Shown: positions 49,285 to 60,652, counted from the stretch's first letter. The stretch is DNA of 64,000 nt from Larimichthys crocea (GCF_000972845.2 NC_040015.1:4290890-4354889); one strand, 5' to 3'. Program-made: numbers and translations. Notes: generated by a model from the letters alone, not told the origin.

Positions 49285-50735
49285 GCAACCTAATCAATGT
49301 AATTTTTTTGTCAACATAATACGAGGGTTAAGTGGTTCCACTTCGTTACTATACATCTCTGGTGAGAAGCACACACTCGTGGAGGACTACCTCAGATGGT
49401 ACATTATAGACCGCAACCACATTGCCATTCAACAGTAATATTATTTTTAAAAAATTTAAATAATGTTATTTAAACTTTTTGGCCAGCAATCATCAAAAGA
49501 TTTAACAGTTTAGTGTTGAGAAGCTGACCAGAGTGGCATAGGTAGGAGGCAGATTCAAGGCAGTTTGTTCCAAAATTCACCTCATGGTGTTTATTTACAA
49601 TGAAAGTGCTTCCAGCTTCACGTGTAGCAAAAAAGTGTATATACAACCAAAAAACTGAATTTAGATCAAAATACAACTTAAATCAAGTGTAAATTGCTAC
49701 ACCTGCTACAATGTAAGTATATTTGCATACATTGTTGATATTTGGTAGTATTTTTTTTTTCCTGTCAGACCTGATAAACCACACCTACTGTATGTCTTAC
49801 ACAATAATTGTCCTTGATAGATTCAAAAATGGACTGGCATGGCTGCAATATTTGACTGCACTGCAGCAGCATTCTGGTGTGCTGGCTCCTGCCCTATACT
49901 ATTCTTCCAAGGCCCTGACTGCTGCCGAAATGGAAAGCATGTTCAGTCCAGACCTCAGCCCAAGAGGAAGCAACAGGTGGCAGGAGGTCAAAATAATTGG
50001 ATTTAGGGCTGATTTTCTTCTCGATTGTTAAGGTTTGTCAAGGCTGTTTTTCTATATAAATTGTGTAGTGGTGTTATATTTGTAAATCTTTGTTTCTTTA
50101 GTGAAATGTAAGACTAATGATTCACTATGTTTTTAGATACTGCAGAGTCAAACAATGCACTACAATGCTGACTTTTTCTTTTTAGAAAAAGTGACTGCTG
50201 TCTCTCGAGGATGTGCTGATGTTTGCCACTGGTTTAGCAGCACTCCCACCAGCAGGAATAATACCGCCTCCAAGCATTGACTTTTTTACTGATTCACCTT
50301 TTCCAATGGCAAGCACATGTGCAAACAAACTGAAGCTACCACTCTTGGATTCCTACAGTGTCTTTAAAACAAACATGGAGTTTGGGATCCAGAATGCTCC
50401 AGGATTTGGATGCTTTTAGATGTCAAAGGAACTATCCATAAATGTAATAAGAACTGTGGCCTGATTTAGACTCTCTTCAATTTTTTCTTTTTTTTTTTCT
50501 TTTTCTCAACTTACAAGGTCACGTTTACTTGTTTGCGTCAGTCACTGCCTCTTGTAAAAGGCAATTTTGGACTTGTTATACATTAAAGTGATTGTTTACC
50601 CATATGAAGGCTTCTATACATTGTTTTAATCTGTGCAGTTAGCTACTTCTACTTCTACTACTATCTTACCCATAAATATTTCAGAGCCATGTCCTGATGT
50701 TCGTTTATTTTGCTGTTTCCTGTTTTTTACAGCTC

Positions 50736-50741
50736 AATAAA
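50736..50741 (+). terminator. Polyadenylation signal of the HECT-family pseudogene
   Basis: AATAAA about 320 bases after the stop codon at 50417-50419, with no competing signal between. Confidence 0.55.
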
Positions 50742-50871
50742 GTATAGATTTTTAAAAACAACGTAAAATCAGAGCAAATGTGTCTTGCAAGTAATTGGTG
50801 TTTACATAAACATTGAATCAGAAAATAAATACAGTTTAAGTTTAATATGTATTCACTTCAGTCCCAGAGTT

Positions 50872-51011
50872 AGAGAGAGAATCCGTGAAATTTCAAAATA
50901 AAATACCCTGTGCAAACTGCCGGTCGTAAAAACAGACAAAAGTTAAACTAATTAACTATGTAGCATATTTACAAATGTAGAAGCATATTTAGAAGAATAT
51001 ACATCAGGAAA
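50872..51011 (-). repeat. Dispersed repeat, copy B
   Basis: Reverse-orientation partner of 8110-8256. Confidence 0.7.
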
Positions 51012-51391
51012 ATGACCAAATCGCCCCCCACTTTGGGAACATTGCAATAGTCCATGTTTATCCTTCAGAGTGATGTACAGTTCTGAGGCTGTCTTCTAGT
51101 CTTGGGGCTGTTGTAGTCCGTTTTGTTCCACTGCCTGTTGTAGGTATTCCTCAATGTCTGGATCACTGTATAAATCAGTCACTTGCCTTGCCTCAGGAAA
51201 CACATCCAGTTTCCTGTCTTCAACAGCAAATCCACAGTCCCTTGAACCAAATCTGCAAAATTAGATGATACAATGATAATAAGGACAAGGTTTGAAGTGG
51301 CCAGTGTTAGATTTGTTTGCTTGTTGATATACAGAAATTTATAAACAATGGTAGAAGACATAGTTTCTAAATTCAAGAATGGATTATACCT

Positions 51392-51935
51392 GTCAGACCA
51401 GGACGGGAATGAGGACTCAGATGCAGAGGATATAGCAAAAAGCCACACTTTATTGAGGTCTGAATCTTCTTAGAAGAGTGATGAAAGAAATAGGCTATGA
51501 AACTCTGACTATTCCTAAGAGACCTGGCTAGTATGACGGGGCATAGCACACCTCACAAGAGGGAAAACACATAAAGGGGAGGGAACAAGATTATCTACAA
51601 ACAAGGAAAACACAAGACTAATCTAGAAATGAAAATTCTCTCAAGGAGGAAAATAAAACACTATATAATAAACACAAAACGCTCCCGAAGGAGGAAAACC
51701 AAATCTAAACAAAAGGGATCAAACAAAAGGGCTCACCTAAACAGGGACTCTACTGATATCTAAAGGTCTAACAAAAAAATCACTCCATAAGCGGGAGGAC
51801 AAAAACTGTAACAACAGAAAACAAAAATAGAATACTAAACTTTTGAAAAGGTTAATCAACAAAAAATCACTCTTAAAGAGGAAGACGACAACAACTTACG
51901 TGACAAAACAAATTTCTTTTTTCTGGCGCTAATCA
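51392..51935 (-). mobile_element. Degraded LTR related to the two solo LTRs
   Basis: The left edge TGTCAGACCAGGACGGGAAT with following 'gaggactcagatgcagag' matches the plus-strand left edge of the LTR at 1589. Several AATCACTC-n-GAGG motifs (complement of the motif in the other LTRs) follow. The right end and target duplication are lost. Confidence 0.65.
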
Positions 51936-51989
51936 ATGCTGAAAACTCACAGATGCTTTGGACGCAACATATGCTTTGGGACAAAGCAT

Positions 51990-52212
51990 TCTTTTCCCAA
52001 AACTCCAGCAAGTGATCTTCTCACTTCGCAATAGTGAACATCGCTCTGTCCCCAACGTTTTTGAGATGTGTTTGCTGCCATTATTTTAAAATGAGCTAAA
52101 TTTTTGTTTATTTTCTATTGGGAATAAAATATGGGTTGTGAGATTTGCAAATCAGGCATTCTTTTTTATTTACATTTTACACAGCGCCCAACTTTTTTGG
52201 AATTAGGGTTGT
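51990..52212. mobile_element. Remnant of a common teleost DNA-transposon terminus
   Basis: Ends TTTTTTGGAATTAGGGTTGTA preceded by 'cattttacacagcgcccaac', a terminal sequence I recognise as very widespread in fish genomes. It is probably a DNA transposon of the TA-target type. Only one end is present. Confidence 0.5.
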
Positions 52213-52215
52213 AAT

Positions 52216-52530
52216 GTGTCAGGCCGAAACTCAAAACAGGACTCAGAAGCTGAGGTGGTCAGTGAGGCATATTTATTGGAGACAACAAACCTCTCGTCAG
52301 AGTGATCTGAAACAAAAGGTTATAAAATTAACCTGAAGGGAGAACCAGGCCAAACAAAGATAACAGAAAACAACGCCTAAGGAGGAAAAACTCTAATACC
52401 GGTGTGGAGGGCGGGGCATCTACATTTAAAGCACGCCCTGTCCGGTGGGGCAAGAGGTAGCTCCCTGCCTTTATAGGACAGGTGAGGGCAATTAGTACCT
52501 CTTTGTCTGAGGCCTGGTTGTGTGGCAGGG
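52216..52530 (-). mobile_element. Second degraded LTR of the same broad type
   Basis: Starts TGTGTCAGGCCGAAACTC with 'aacaggactcagaagctgaggtg' resembling the LTR edge at 51392, then 'gtcagagtgatctgaaac' and 'aaggaggaaaaactc' motif relics. The right boundary is unclear. Confidence 0.5.
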
Positions 52531-53165
52531 TTGCTGTGGCTGGTGGTTAAGGGAGATTGAATAAGAAAGATGTTGTTATATTGGCCCTTATGAGGCCTTT
52601 TGGTATATTTAAGTTGTGGTGTGACTGTCCGAGGGTGATCCAGATTGAGCTCTGTGGTCCTGTGCTGAAGAGGTATGTGTTAGTGAACTTTTGGAGTTTC
52701 TTCATTAAAACTGTAAACATATCACTAATATAGATAGGATCTCTCTTTAGAAAAGACTCAGCTCTTCCTGTTTTAAACCAGAGTGGAGCCCAGCAACTAT
52801 TGGTCGCTTTTCAGCTAAGCCCCACATTGACTGAGATTTAAGGCCAGAAAAAAATTTCAGATAATAATTTCTCTTTCTAGGTCAATAACTAAGATGCTGA
52901 AACCATTTTTTGGCCTTGCCATTGCTCAGGATCTGGATGTAGACCCCCTCAAGATCTCTGCCACTGACATCGTGTAGCAGTGTCTGCCAACACACTTATG
53001 AATTGTGCTGCTCCTAAATCTCAGCTGCACAGCCCTCCCACAGCTCATCATAAATGACATTTCCAAACCTGAAAAATAAGAAGTAGTAGTTAGGACAACG
53101 TATTCACAAGGTATTATAGTTTTAGTTGTCTTGTAGATCAGACAAGTAAGGAAGGATAGATGTAA

Positions 53166-53406
53166 TCATACGCTTAGAGTTTCGGCTGTAGCTTCAGCCT
53201 TCGTCGGAGCTGGTCAAAGCGTCGTTGGTGTGACGTGTCTTAAACAGCTGACAGGGCCGGAAAACCTTTCAAAATAAAGTTCCCAGCCTCACGCCGCCGG
53301 TGGAGAACGGTGTCCCAAGTATGTGGGAGACACGTTACACCAAGACGCTTTGACAAGCTCCAACGAAGGCTGAGAGCTACAGCCGAAATTGTAAGCAGGT
53401 ATGATT
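53166..53406. repeat. Foldback element with ~78-bp arms
   Basis: Left arm 53166-53240 and right arm 53328-53406 are inverted copies with scattered differences (for example GTTTCGGCTGTAGC against GCTACAGCCGAAAT). The 87-bp centre has CACGCCGCCGGTGG. No coding sequence. Confidence 0.85.
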
Positions 53407-53626
53407 GTTTTGGATCTAAACAGTATGAGCACATATGAAACTGTATGAGCAAATTTACACAACTACAAATTTGTAACTTTTAGTTTTGAACTTTAACTCA
53501 CCTTCGACATGCCACATCGAGCAATATTGGGACCCGACATCAACACACACGTTCTTCTTTAGAAGAGCGTCCTGTCTTTTCGAAAGACATGAGGGCTGCT
53601 CCGATTTAATATGTGTGGTAGGCAGC

Positions 53627-53690
53627 GTTGATTAGCTCAGTGGTAGCCCGTCTCGCCCAAACTATCAGCGGACCGGCAGCCGGGTTGTCC
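53627..53690 (+). mobile_element. tRNA-like SINE head
   Basis: An A-box (TTAGCTCAGTGGTAGCCCGT) is followed after a 30-base gap by GCCGGGTTGTCC, a damaged B-box. No tRNA fold is complete, so it is likely the 5' end of a SINE. Confidence 0.5.
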
Positions 53691-53699
53691 ACCACCACC

Positions 53700-56600
53700 G
53701 CTTAGCCACCAACACAGCAAATGATTTCTACTCTTATCATGAGCATCCATGGCATGCTTGATGAAATTTTTGGTAGCTTTAAAAAAAACGCCCCCGCCCG
53801 GTCAGCCTTCGCTGGAAATTGCAGACAAACACAACAGAACATTTCACTTCCGTTGCTAAGTTTTAGCCATGTATACTGTTGAGTCCATGAGGAAATAAAA
53901 AGCCTCCTTCTTCTTTTCTGCCTCGTAGTTTCTCTTTAGCGGAATTTTTCTTTATATTCCTTGTCTAAATGGTGGTTTGGCAAACAACTTTAACGTTTTT
54001 CTTGAATCCAAATCTCAAATTTCGATTTACCCATCTGGGCCAGTGACTGGCCAATCAACTTGCCCTGCATGTACTTTACTGGCCCCGGCCATGGGTTATG
54101 ATGGATGGGTGTGTGTGGGTGTACATAGGATATGGCACCCTCCTTGCATGCAGTGTGGTAGAATGTGAAGGTGTATGGTCGCCTATACACCGACACAGGA
54201 TTGTAGGGTAGCTTACTTTGCAGTGGTTGCAGTGATTTTTTTATTTTATTTTTTGTGCACGCATAGTGGTTCCTATTGGGGTCTGTGATAGAATCTCCCC
54301 CACAGAAGTCCTGCCTATTGTCGTAGCCATTTTATCCTCTATTGTATTTCAATGTTAAGCCATTTGCTATTTATATATTAGTAGTTGTAAATTACTTTAG
54401 TATTGTGAAATAAAATAACTTGACTAATCTGGCAGTTTCTTCTTCTCTTTGTGTTTTCAGTCCGTTGCCAATACTTCTTTTTCAAATAAATATTCCTTGA
54501 ACTGAAATGCACATCTCCTGCTCTTTTTAAACTCTATTTGCCCCCCTTTGTAACCTGGGTGGGGTCACAGTTAATGCAAAATTATCAAAATCACTCTCAA
54601 GGAAGAAAATCAAAAGGCTACAAACATTAAAACTAAACCACTAGCAATGATCGCTTCTCAGAATAATCTGTGTCAGGGACCTCTCATTACTTTGACATCA
54701 CATTGCCCTTTTAGAACTTTGTAGATCCATTTTCTGAGTAAAAACATGCTGCCAATTGATGATAAAACTGTCGTCTCCTCTAACAAAAACTGACAGACTG
54801 TCTAAATGAGTTTACAGAAGGACACAGTGCACATTCACTCACGGCGGCTTTGTCTTTGAACACTGACAGGTGTTTTCATGATTCCCAAAGACAGCGTCTG
54901 GCCAATAAAAGAGGTTCTCTTAGATTTGCATCCATTAAAGGAGCAGCAATTGACCACAGTCACTGACTCTAAGTCAGGGATAGTCAGGGACTTTGTGTTT
55001 TGATTATTATTGTTATTATTAATTTGTTTGAGCTGATCTTGTAAAAATGTGTACATTGATGAAGATGTCAGTCTAACATTTAAGTCCATTACTTTACTTG
55101 TTCGGCCATGTTTGCAATGTTGACAGAGGGCTGGAGCTGATCTCAAGTGACACTGAGCAAGAATGCTTATTTTAAACTAAACCATTTCCATGAACCCAAC
55201 CACACTTTAAACGAGCAGTGTCACTTCACGAACTAATTTATTTTATTCATTTTTGGGAAGGCACAGACAAACGACAACCATCTATTTCACCACAGAGTGG
55301 GTGTGGTTATGAGTAATAGTACAGATTTTACAGCTCCGTTGTTTACAAGAGAGAAACAGAGAGAGAGAGCCTCATGGTTAATAACAGTATTTCCCAGCTG
55401 TGCTGCGCTAAGAAATAGTAACACAAACAGGACAATCTGTGATTAAAAATACTGTAACTGTCCTTAACTTATATGTAAGTAAATGAATGTATATGTTATG
55501 TAGTATATAGGATCGGCGCTAACCTCACAGCCACAGACGCCCTTCTACTCTCCTACTCTCCAGAATGAATTAGAAAGTGTCAGTCTCCACTGTGTCATCC
55601 TGACTAGAAAACTGAGAAGCCAACTTCTTGTCACCTCCAATTCCCTCTGTGATTTGTCACTTTGTCCATTAGTTGAGCTGATCTGTCAACAAGTGGCAGC
55701 ACCGACGTACAACATCTTTCTATGTCCGTTTCAGATGTCCTCCGATGGGTCCCAATCTCAATGTCCTGCCCACAGATTCACAAAAATATCATTAATAATA
55801 ATGCACAATTATTGTTAAGATATTGAATATGAAATATAAATTTTTGGCACAGGCTAATGAATGCAAGTGTTATATAATAAGCTAGTGTACATAATTGGTG
55901 GGTGTTACAACAGGCCACCAGTGCAAGTTATTATGATGGACACTTGTTAACTGTATATCGGATTGTGTCGTTTCACAGACTTGGACAACATCAATATATT
56001 ACTAAGCAATCATCATGCATGGTATGTACCAAAGAGAACAAACAAATTGTTCATTATATCAGATGTTTTTATAGTTTTTTATGTAAAACAAGCATATATT
56101 ATTACAGCGTGATATCTGGACTACTGTACTGTGACCCTACAACTCATAGAAACATGCAAATAAACAGAATTTAGCAAAGTAAGAACATTTCTTCATCAAC
56201 CTGTGCAGTGCCATTTAGAAAACATGCTGCAAAATACAACACACACTAACACCTACAAATACACACCACATTACAGAGACGTGCTTAAACAGCAAGCTTA
56301 GGAGCTGTTTGACTCATAAAGTTTAAAAAAATGTCGTTTGGTGTGTGTCAAGTGACTGACGTGCTACCAGAACTTCACTCTTGTGGCAGGGCTCCAGAAA
56401 GGGAAAGTTCCTTTCTGTAGTACCAGTATCTGTAACTTTATAGAAATCATATAGGTATTACCTTCCTCAGTGGTGATGATAATGATTGTACAGCCTGCAG
56501 GTCATCGTTCAACACTGGTGAACCGGAGATAAAAAGTTTAATAACTGTCATAAACACTAACCTCCACAGAAAGAACTGAAACGACAGACAACATTCACTT

Positions 56601-57230
56601 TTTGGCTCTGCAAGGTCCTGCTGCCGGTCACCTTCAGCGCAGTCCAGTAGCAGAAGCCAGTCCACACAATAAACAGGTGACACGATCACGTCCTCAATGA
56701 GTGTGTGGTCCACTGATGTTGTTGTTCTCTGTAGTTGTTGCATGTTTCTGGGTTGTGTCTCTTTGAAGTGTGACCTTAACAGCAACCCTGTTTTGTCCCC
56801 GGCTGACTTCAACAGCAACTGTTTTTGCTGATGGAGCTAAATAGGAGGGCGGTTTATGTTGTTCTGAAATCCATGCTAGCCTATTGCTCTTCAGATTTGC
56901 ATAACAATATAAACTGTTTAGAAAGAGTGCTTAAATACTGAAGCACTTCTTAAGGCTGTGTGGGTGTGCAGGCTCCTCGCTCTCTCTCTCTCCCTCTCTC
57001 TCTCTCTCTTCATCTCTTCTCTCTCTGATAGGTCCCTTTTACCTGTGGATTCTACAAAACTCTGCCTAATGTCTTCAGAAAAATGCACGTATTTGTAATC
57101 GCAGTGACTTGAAGTTTCACTTTACGTTTCAACTTGATACTTTTTTAAGTAATATTTTCTGCTCAATCCTATTTTTGAACAAACACGCCTACAAAAATCA
57201 TAAAATAAAATGCCGTGGACACTGATCTGC
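53700..57230. other. No confidently recognised gene
   Basis: Includes an LTR-like fragment at about 54575-54670 (AATCACTCTCAAGGAAG-type motif) and a CT microsatellite at 56977-57029. The 123-codon minus-strand frame 56447-56818 has no family resemblance, although it lies near a promoter-like stretch. Confidence 0.4.
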
Positions 57231-57237
57231 ATTAAAA

Positions 57238-57532
57238 GGTAAATGGACTGTACTTATATAGCGCCTTTCTAGTCTTCCGACCACTCAAAGGCACACTACA
57301 TATCTCACTTTTCACACCCATTCAATACACTGATGGCATTGGCTACTGGCAAGGTGCCAACTGCTCATCAGTTTAAGGATTTACACATTCAAACACACCG
57401 ATGGCACAGCCTTCGGGAGCAATTGGGGTTCAGTATCTTGCCCAAGGACACTTCGCATGCAGACCGGGAGCCGGGGGATCGAACCGGATCATCTGATTAG
57501 TGAGACCGCTCTGCCTGTGAGCCACATGCGGC
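57238..57532 (-). mobile_element. tRNA-derived SINE with LINE-like tail
   Basis: On the minus strand it opens with an A-box-like segment (complement of 57499-57522, containing GGCTCACAGGCAGAGCGG) and a B-box (complement of 57475-57486, CCGGTTCGATCC). It continues through the phrase TGTCCTTGGGCAAGATACTG and ends in CTATATAAGTACAGTCCATT. The order of parts is that of a composite fish SINE. Confidence 0.8.
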
Positions 57533-57606
57533 AGATTTCACTGCTGCGCGCAGCAACTGAGTGAAGCAGAGGCATGCTCCACGGTTTAGACTCCGTCCTC
57601 CTGCCG

Positions 57607-58055
57607 GCGGCAACTCACACCGGGCACGTGATGGCAGTGTAGCAAGCCGGCCGTATTCACACGAGGTCACGCGGAATCCTGAATGTACGCGAGACCTGTG
57701 TAAAAGAAACAACAACAACAAACAGCTGACTTTGCTTCTCCGACGTGGAGGAGTTATAAAAAGCATCGTTGTGTCATAAATGATTGTGTGTTGTGCCACT
57801 CAACAATTAGTCTCTCTTGTTCATGATTGAGACCCTTTGATCGATTGACTGCTGACCTGGTGCCACCGGTCATGACGTAACGTGTGATGTGAAGTTGGTG
57901 ATAGGCTACATGAACTGCGTATTGTGTTTTTATTTTGAAGGGGGTGGAAGTGTATTACGTTGATTCTGTGTTGGATTTGCTTGTCTGGTGCAAACTGGCA
58001 GCAGCTCCGGTAACCACGGCGCAGCCGGTTCCTGGTGCTCGCTCACGGTGGAGTT
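57607..58055. mobile_element. Inverted-repeat element related to 46742-47269
   Basis: Starts ACTCACACCGGGCACG and aligns for most of its length with the complement of 46742-47269. The right terminus has decayed, so the end coordinate is approximate. Confidence 0.75.
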
Positions 58056-58469
58056 CTGCTCGCTCGAAGCAAATACTTTTTACAGTTTGGGGCCAGAGAC
58101 CAAGGCTGACCTCTTAGATTGGTAATTTTTCCAGCGTTTTTCAGTTTTCTGCTGATGACAGCTCCAGAAATGTGTAGCATGTGGGTTGTTTTGAATTTAT
58201 TGAAGTTCGTCAAAATGTATTATTCATTCAGAGTAAATTTTATTTAGTCAGTACGTTATTGTTGCTGGTTTTTTTATTTTCATTTTATGTAAGGCTTCTT
58301 TATGTTTTTTTATTTTGACAGATGGTAGTTTTCCATAGCAAGTGGTCAGTTCATCCTTTCTCAGTACTGTGGTACATATTCAGCCAATTCACATTGTAAG
58401 ATTAATTTCAATTAAATCAAAAATGTATGTATGTTTTGGCTTTGTTTACGAAGACGGGGAGTAAAATTA

Positions 58470-60480
58470 AAGAAATTGGTATGATTAAAGTACTCTCTTT
58501 GAACATGAATGGACAAATAAATCCCATTAAAATGAAATGTGTACTACAACAGGTAAAGAAAGAAAAACAGGAATTGTCTATCTCCAGAAACCCTTTAAAC
58601 GATGTGGAACATTTAAGTTGGAGAAACTGGCAGGAGACCAGTATCCCACTCTTCTCACACTACAGCCAAGAGAGGAGTAGCAATTCTTATTAATAAGAGT
58701 TTTGTGTTTCAAATAGAAAAGTGTTTCAGAGATAAAGAGGGAAGATAGTAATGGTAAAGGTGAAAAGACAAACAATGTATAACTTTGGTTAATGTTTATA
58801 ATCCACCAGGGACAGGAGAAGAAATGTTCAAAAAATACTGCATCTGATCATGATGAAGCAAAAGGTATAACAATATATGGGGGGACTTTAATTTGTTATG
58901 ACAAAAAAAATGGATACACAAAGTAAAAGTAAACATAAGGCAGTGAAGCAGCAGCCCATGGAAAAAGCTGAAATGATAGAGGATTATTGGAGTTGGCGAC
59001 ATTACACCCCCAAGAGAGGGGCTATACTTTCTACTCTGACGCGCACAATGTGTTTTCAAGACTGGATTATTCTTTCATGTTAAAGGGGATATTGCAAAAG
59101 TTTCTAATGTGAGATACTACCTATATCTATACTGATCATGCGCCAGTAATAATGGAGATATACTTGAATACAGAAAAGGGAGAAACTCTATGGAGAATGA
59201 ATAATTCACTAAAGAAGATCAGGCATTTAAGGAAAATAGGAGAACAGCATTAAATCCTTCTTCGAGATTAACGATAATGGGGAGGTGAGTAACAATATTA
59301 TGGGAAGCAGCTAAAGCAACATTAAGAGGAGAAATCATAGCATACTCATCTTGGAAAAAGAAGGGAAAGAGTTAGAAACAAAAATGAAGGACCTACAAAA
59401 AGAATACGAAAGGGTAAGGACAAAGGAAGTATATGCACAATTAAAACATAACCAAAAAAGCACTTCAAGCAATAGAAGTAAAAGATTGAGAAAAAAATAA
59501 CATTAGTAAAAACTTTTTGAATAATAGCCCTAAAGCCACTGAAAAAACTGTCATCCAAACTGAAGAAACAGCAAGAAAAATCTACAGTAGCTATGATTAA
59601 AAAACGGTGCCCTCTATAGGGGAAAATCAAAAATCGCTACATGCTTAAGGGAATTTTCAAGACCTTTATACTGCAGAACTATGCGAGTAGGCAGGATATC
59701 CAGAATTATTTAAAGCAATTAAGTCTCCTGTAGTGACTCAGGACCAAAACAAAAATTAGTACAGTCAATAACAGAGGAAGAGATAGTAAACGTTATTTCA
59801 GAAAAGCAAAAACTGGTAGACATGCTGGTAGTGATGATCAGTGATTTACAAAGAAGGGAAAGATTCAGAAAACTGCTCATCATATAGACCCATATCACTA
59901 CTGAATGGGATCAAAAGATATTTACAGCAGTAATGGCGAGTGGACTTTCAGATTTACTCCTGAGTTAATAATTTTGATCAAACTGGTTTTGTTAAAGATC
60001 GTTTCCTTGGTGATAATATTCGAAAGACAATTTATATTGTGGATCATGCCTTAAGAAAAGAAATCAATGTTGACTTAATGCTGGATGCAGAAAAGGCATT
60101 TGATTGTTTATATGGCCTTTTCTAATGGGATATGTAAAAAAATTGGCTTCCATCGAGATTCATAAACTTGTTAAAGGGCATGTACAAGGATTCAAGCGCA
60201 AAGGTAAGAGTAAATGGACACTTTCTGAAAAATTTACAATCAAAAGGGATACAAAAACAAGGGGATCCATTATCACCACAGTTGTTTGCTTTATGTATTG
60301 AACCACTCAACAGAGAATAAGAAAAAACATGAAGATAAAAGGACTCCTTATTGAGGATATGGAACATAAAATGCATTGTACACTGATGATGTAATTTTAT
60401 ATTTGACAATATATGTAACTCCTTACCTATATTAATGGAGGAAATAGGAAATAGGAAAATATAGCTTCCTGTCAGGATAC
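58470..60480 (+). mobile_element. Degraded L1-like LINE (ORF2)
   Basis: The start of the endonuclease is visible as IKVLSLNMNGQINPIK (about 58480-58530) followed by KCVLQQVKKEK and DVEHLSW. Much later come RT-domain phrases in shifting frames: QTGFVKDRFLGDNIRKTIYI (about 59977-60036), DLMLDAEKAFDC (about 60072-60107), and GIQKQGDPLSPQLFALCIEP (about 60246-60305). Order and spacing fit L1/Tx1-type ORF2, but deletions and stops are many. It ends against the hAT element at 60528. Confidence 0.8.
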
Positions 60481-60642
60481 AAATTAACTTAAACAAAACA
60501 GAAGCAATGGAATGGTAATTCACTAAGCCGTGGTTCCCAAACTTTTTCTGCTGGGCCCCCCTTTGGTACATAAGAATTTCTCTTCCCCCCCCCCCCACAC
60601 ACCACACACACCACAACACACACACACACAAACACAATTAAA

Positions 60643-60652
60643 NNNNNNNNNN
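60643..60652. other. Assembly gap (10 N) in a CA repeat
   Basis: The sequence left of the gap and right of it both contain CACACACACAAACACAATTA followed by A, so the two flanks may be the same stretch assembled twice. Confidence 1.

Larger units (their letters stand above)
46376..49327 (+). mobile_element. piggyBac transposon, 2952 bp including a nested MITE
   Basis: Ends CCCTTGTATTATGTT and AACATAATACGAGGG (14 of 15 complementary), flanked by TTAA on both sides (46372-46375, 49328-49331), the hallmark of piggyBac integration. Subterminal palindromes of the form GGTCA-n3-TGACC occur at 46393, 46571 and 49270. It carries a PGBD4-like transposase, inactivated by one frameshift, and hosts a 528-bp inverted-repeat element at 46742-47269. 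It was inserted into a TTAA within the hAT element at 45646-49361. Confidence 0.95.
45646..49361 (+). mobile_element. hAT-type non-autonomous element carrying nested insertions
   Basis: Starts CAGAAATGTATA and ends TATACATCTCTG (11 of 12 bases complementary), flanked by a perfect 8-bp duplication GTGAGAAG (45638-45645 and 49362-49369). Without the nested piggyBac it is about 760 bp, largely made of AAGTA-rich sequence (phrases such as AGTACTTAAGTACAGTACTT) that occurs widely in fish genomes. It was inserted in a coding exon of the HECT-family gene: the codons for ...GCFRRVNGCEK end at the left duplication and HTLVEDYLRW resumes after the right one. Confidence 0.92.
39495..50419 (+). pseudogene. 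HECT-type 'G2/M-phase E3 ubiquitin ligase-like' gene, disrupted
   Basis: The family transfers ubiquitin through a HECT-domain Cys. Exon 1 (39495-39571 plus 40266-40283) encodes a zinc ribbon, CQNCGKEFRE...FCSDCGKRLQ, with one frameshift and a solo LTR inside. Exon 2 is 40775-40895 (phases 1 and 2 match). Exon 3 (41530-41831) has LLLFPDGSEVINIPGT with several frameshifts. Exon 4 is about 43555-43623 (TSDSEIVITRVGSS then a stop). Exon 5 is 44898-44965 (TIRLDEDYPGTSGCLDV). Exon 6 (45138-45309) starts the HECT-like domain: [19 protein letters not shown]. Exon 7 runs from about 45541 to 45645 and, beyond an inserted hAT, 49370-49434 (QTAGCFRRV; EDYLRWYIIDRNHIAIQ). Exon 8 (49821 on) has GLAWLQYLTALQQH. 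The last exon ends at 50419 with the catalytic-Cys motif [10 protein letters not shown] (Cys codon 50318-50320). Polyadenylation signal at 50736. Two TE insertions in exons, a nonsense codon and frameshifts show it is dead. Confidence 0.85.

Noticed and set aside
49362..49438. Separate small gene at EKHTLVEDYLRWYIIDRNH
   Set aside because: It is the second half of a HECT-family exon split by the hAT insertion, not an independent gene.
56447..56818. 123-codon minus-strand frame
   Set aside because: No recognisable domain; a possible acceptor near 56578 was not supported by neighbouring exons.
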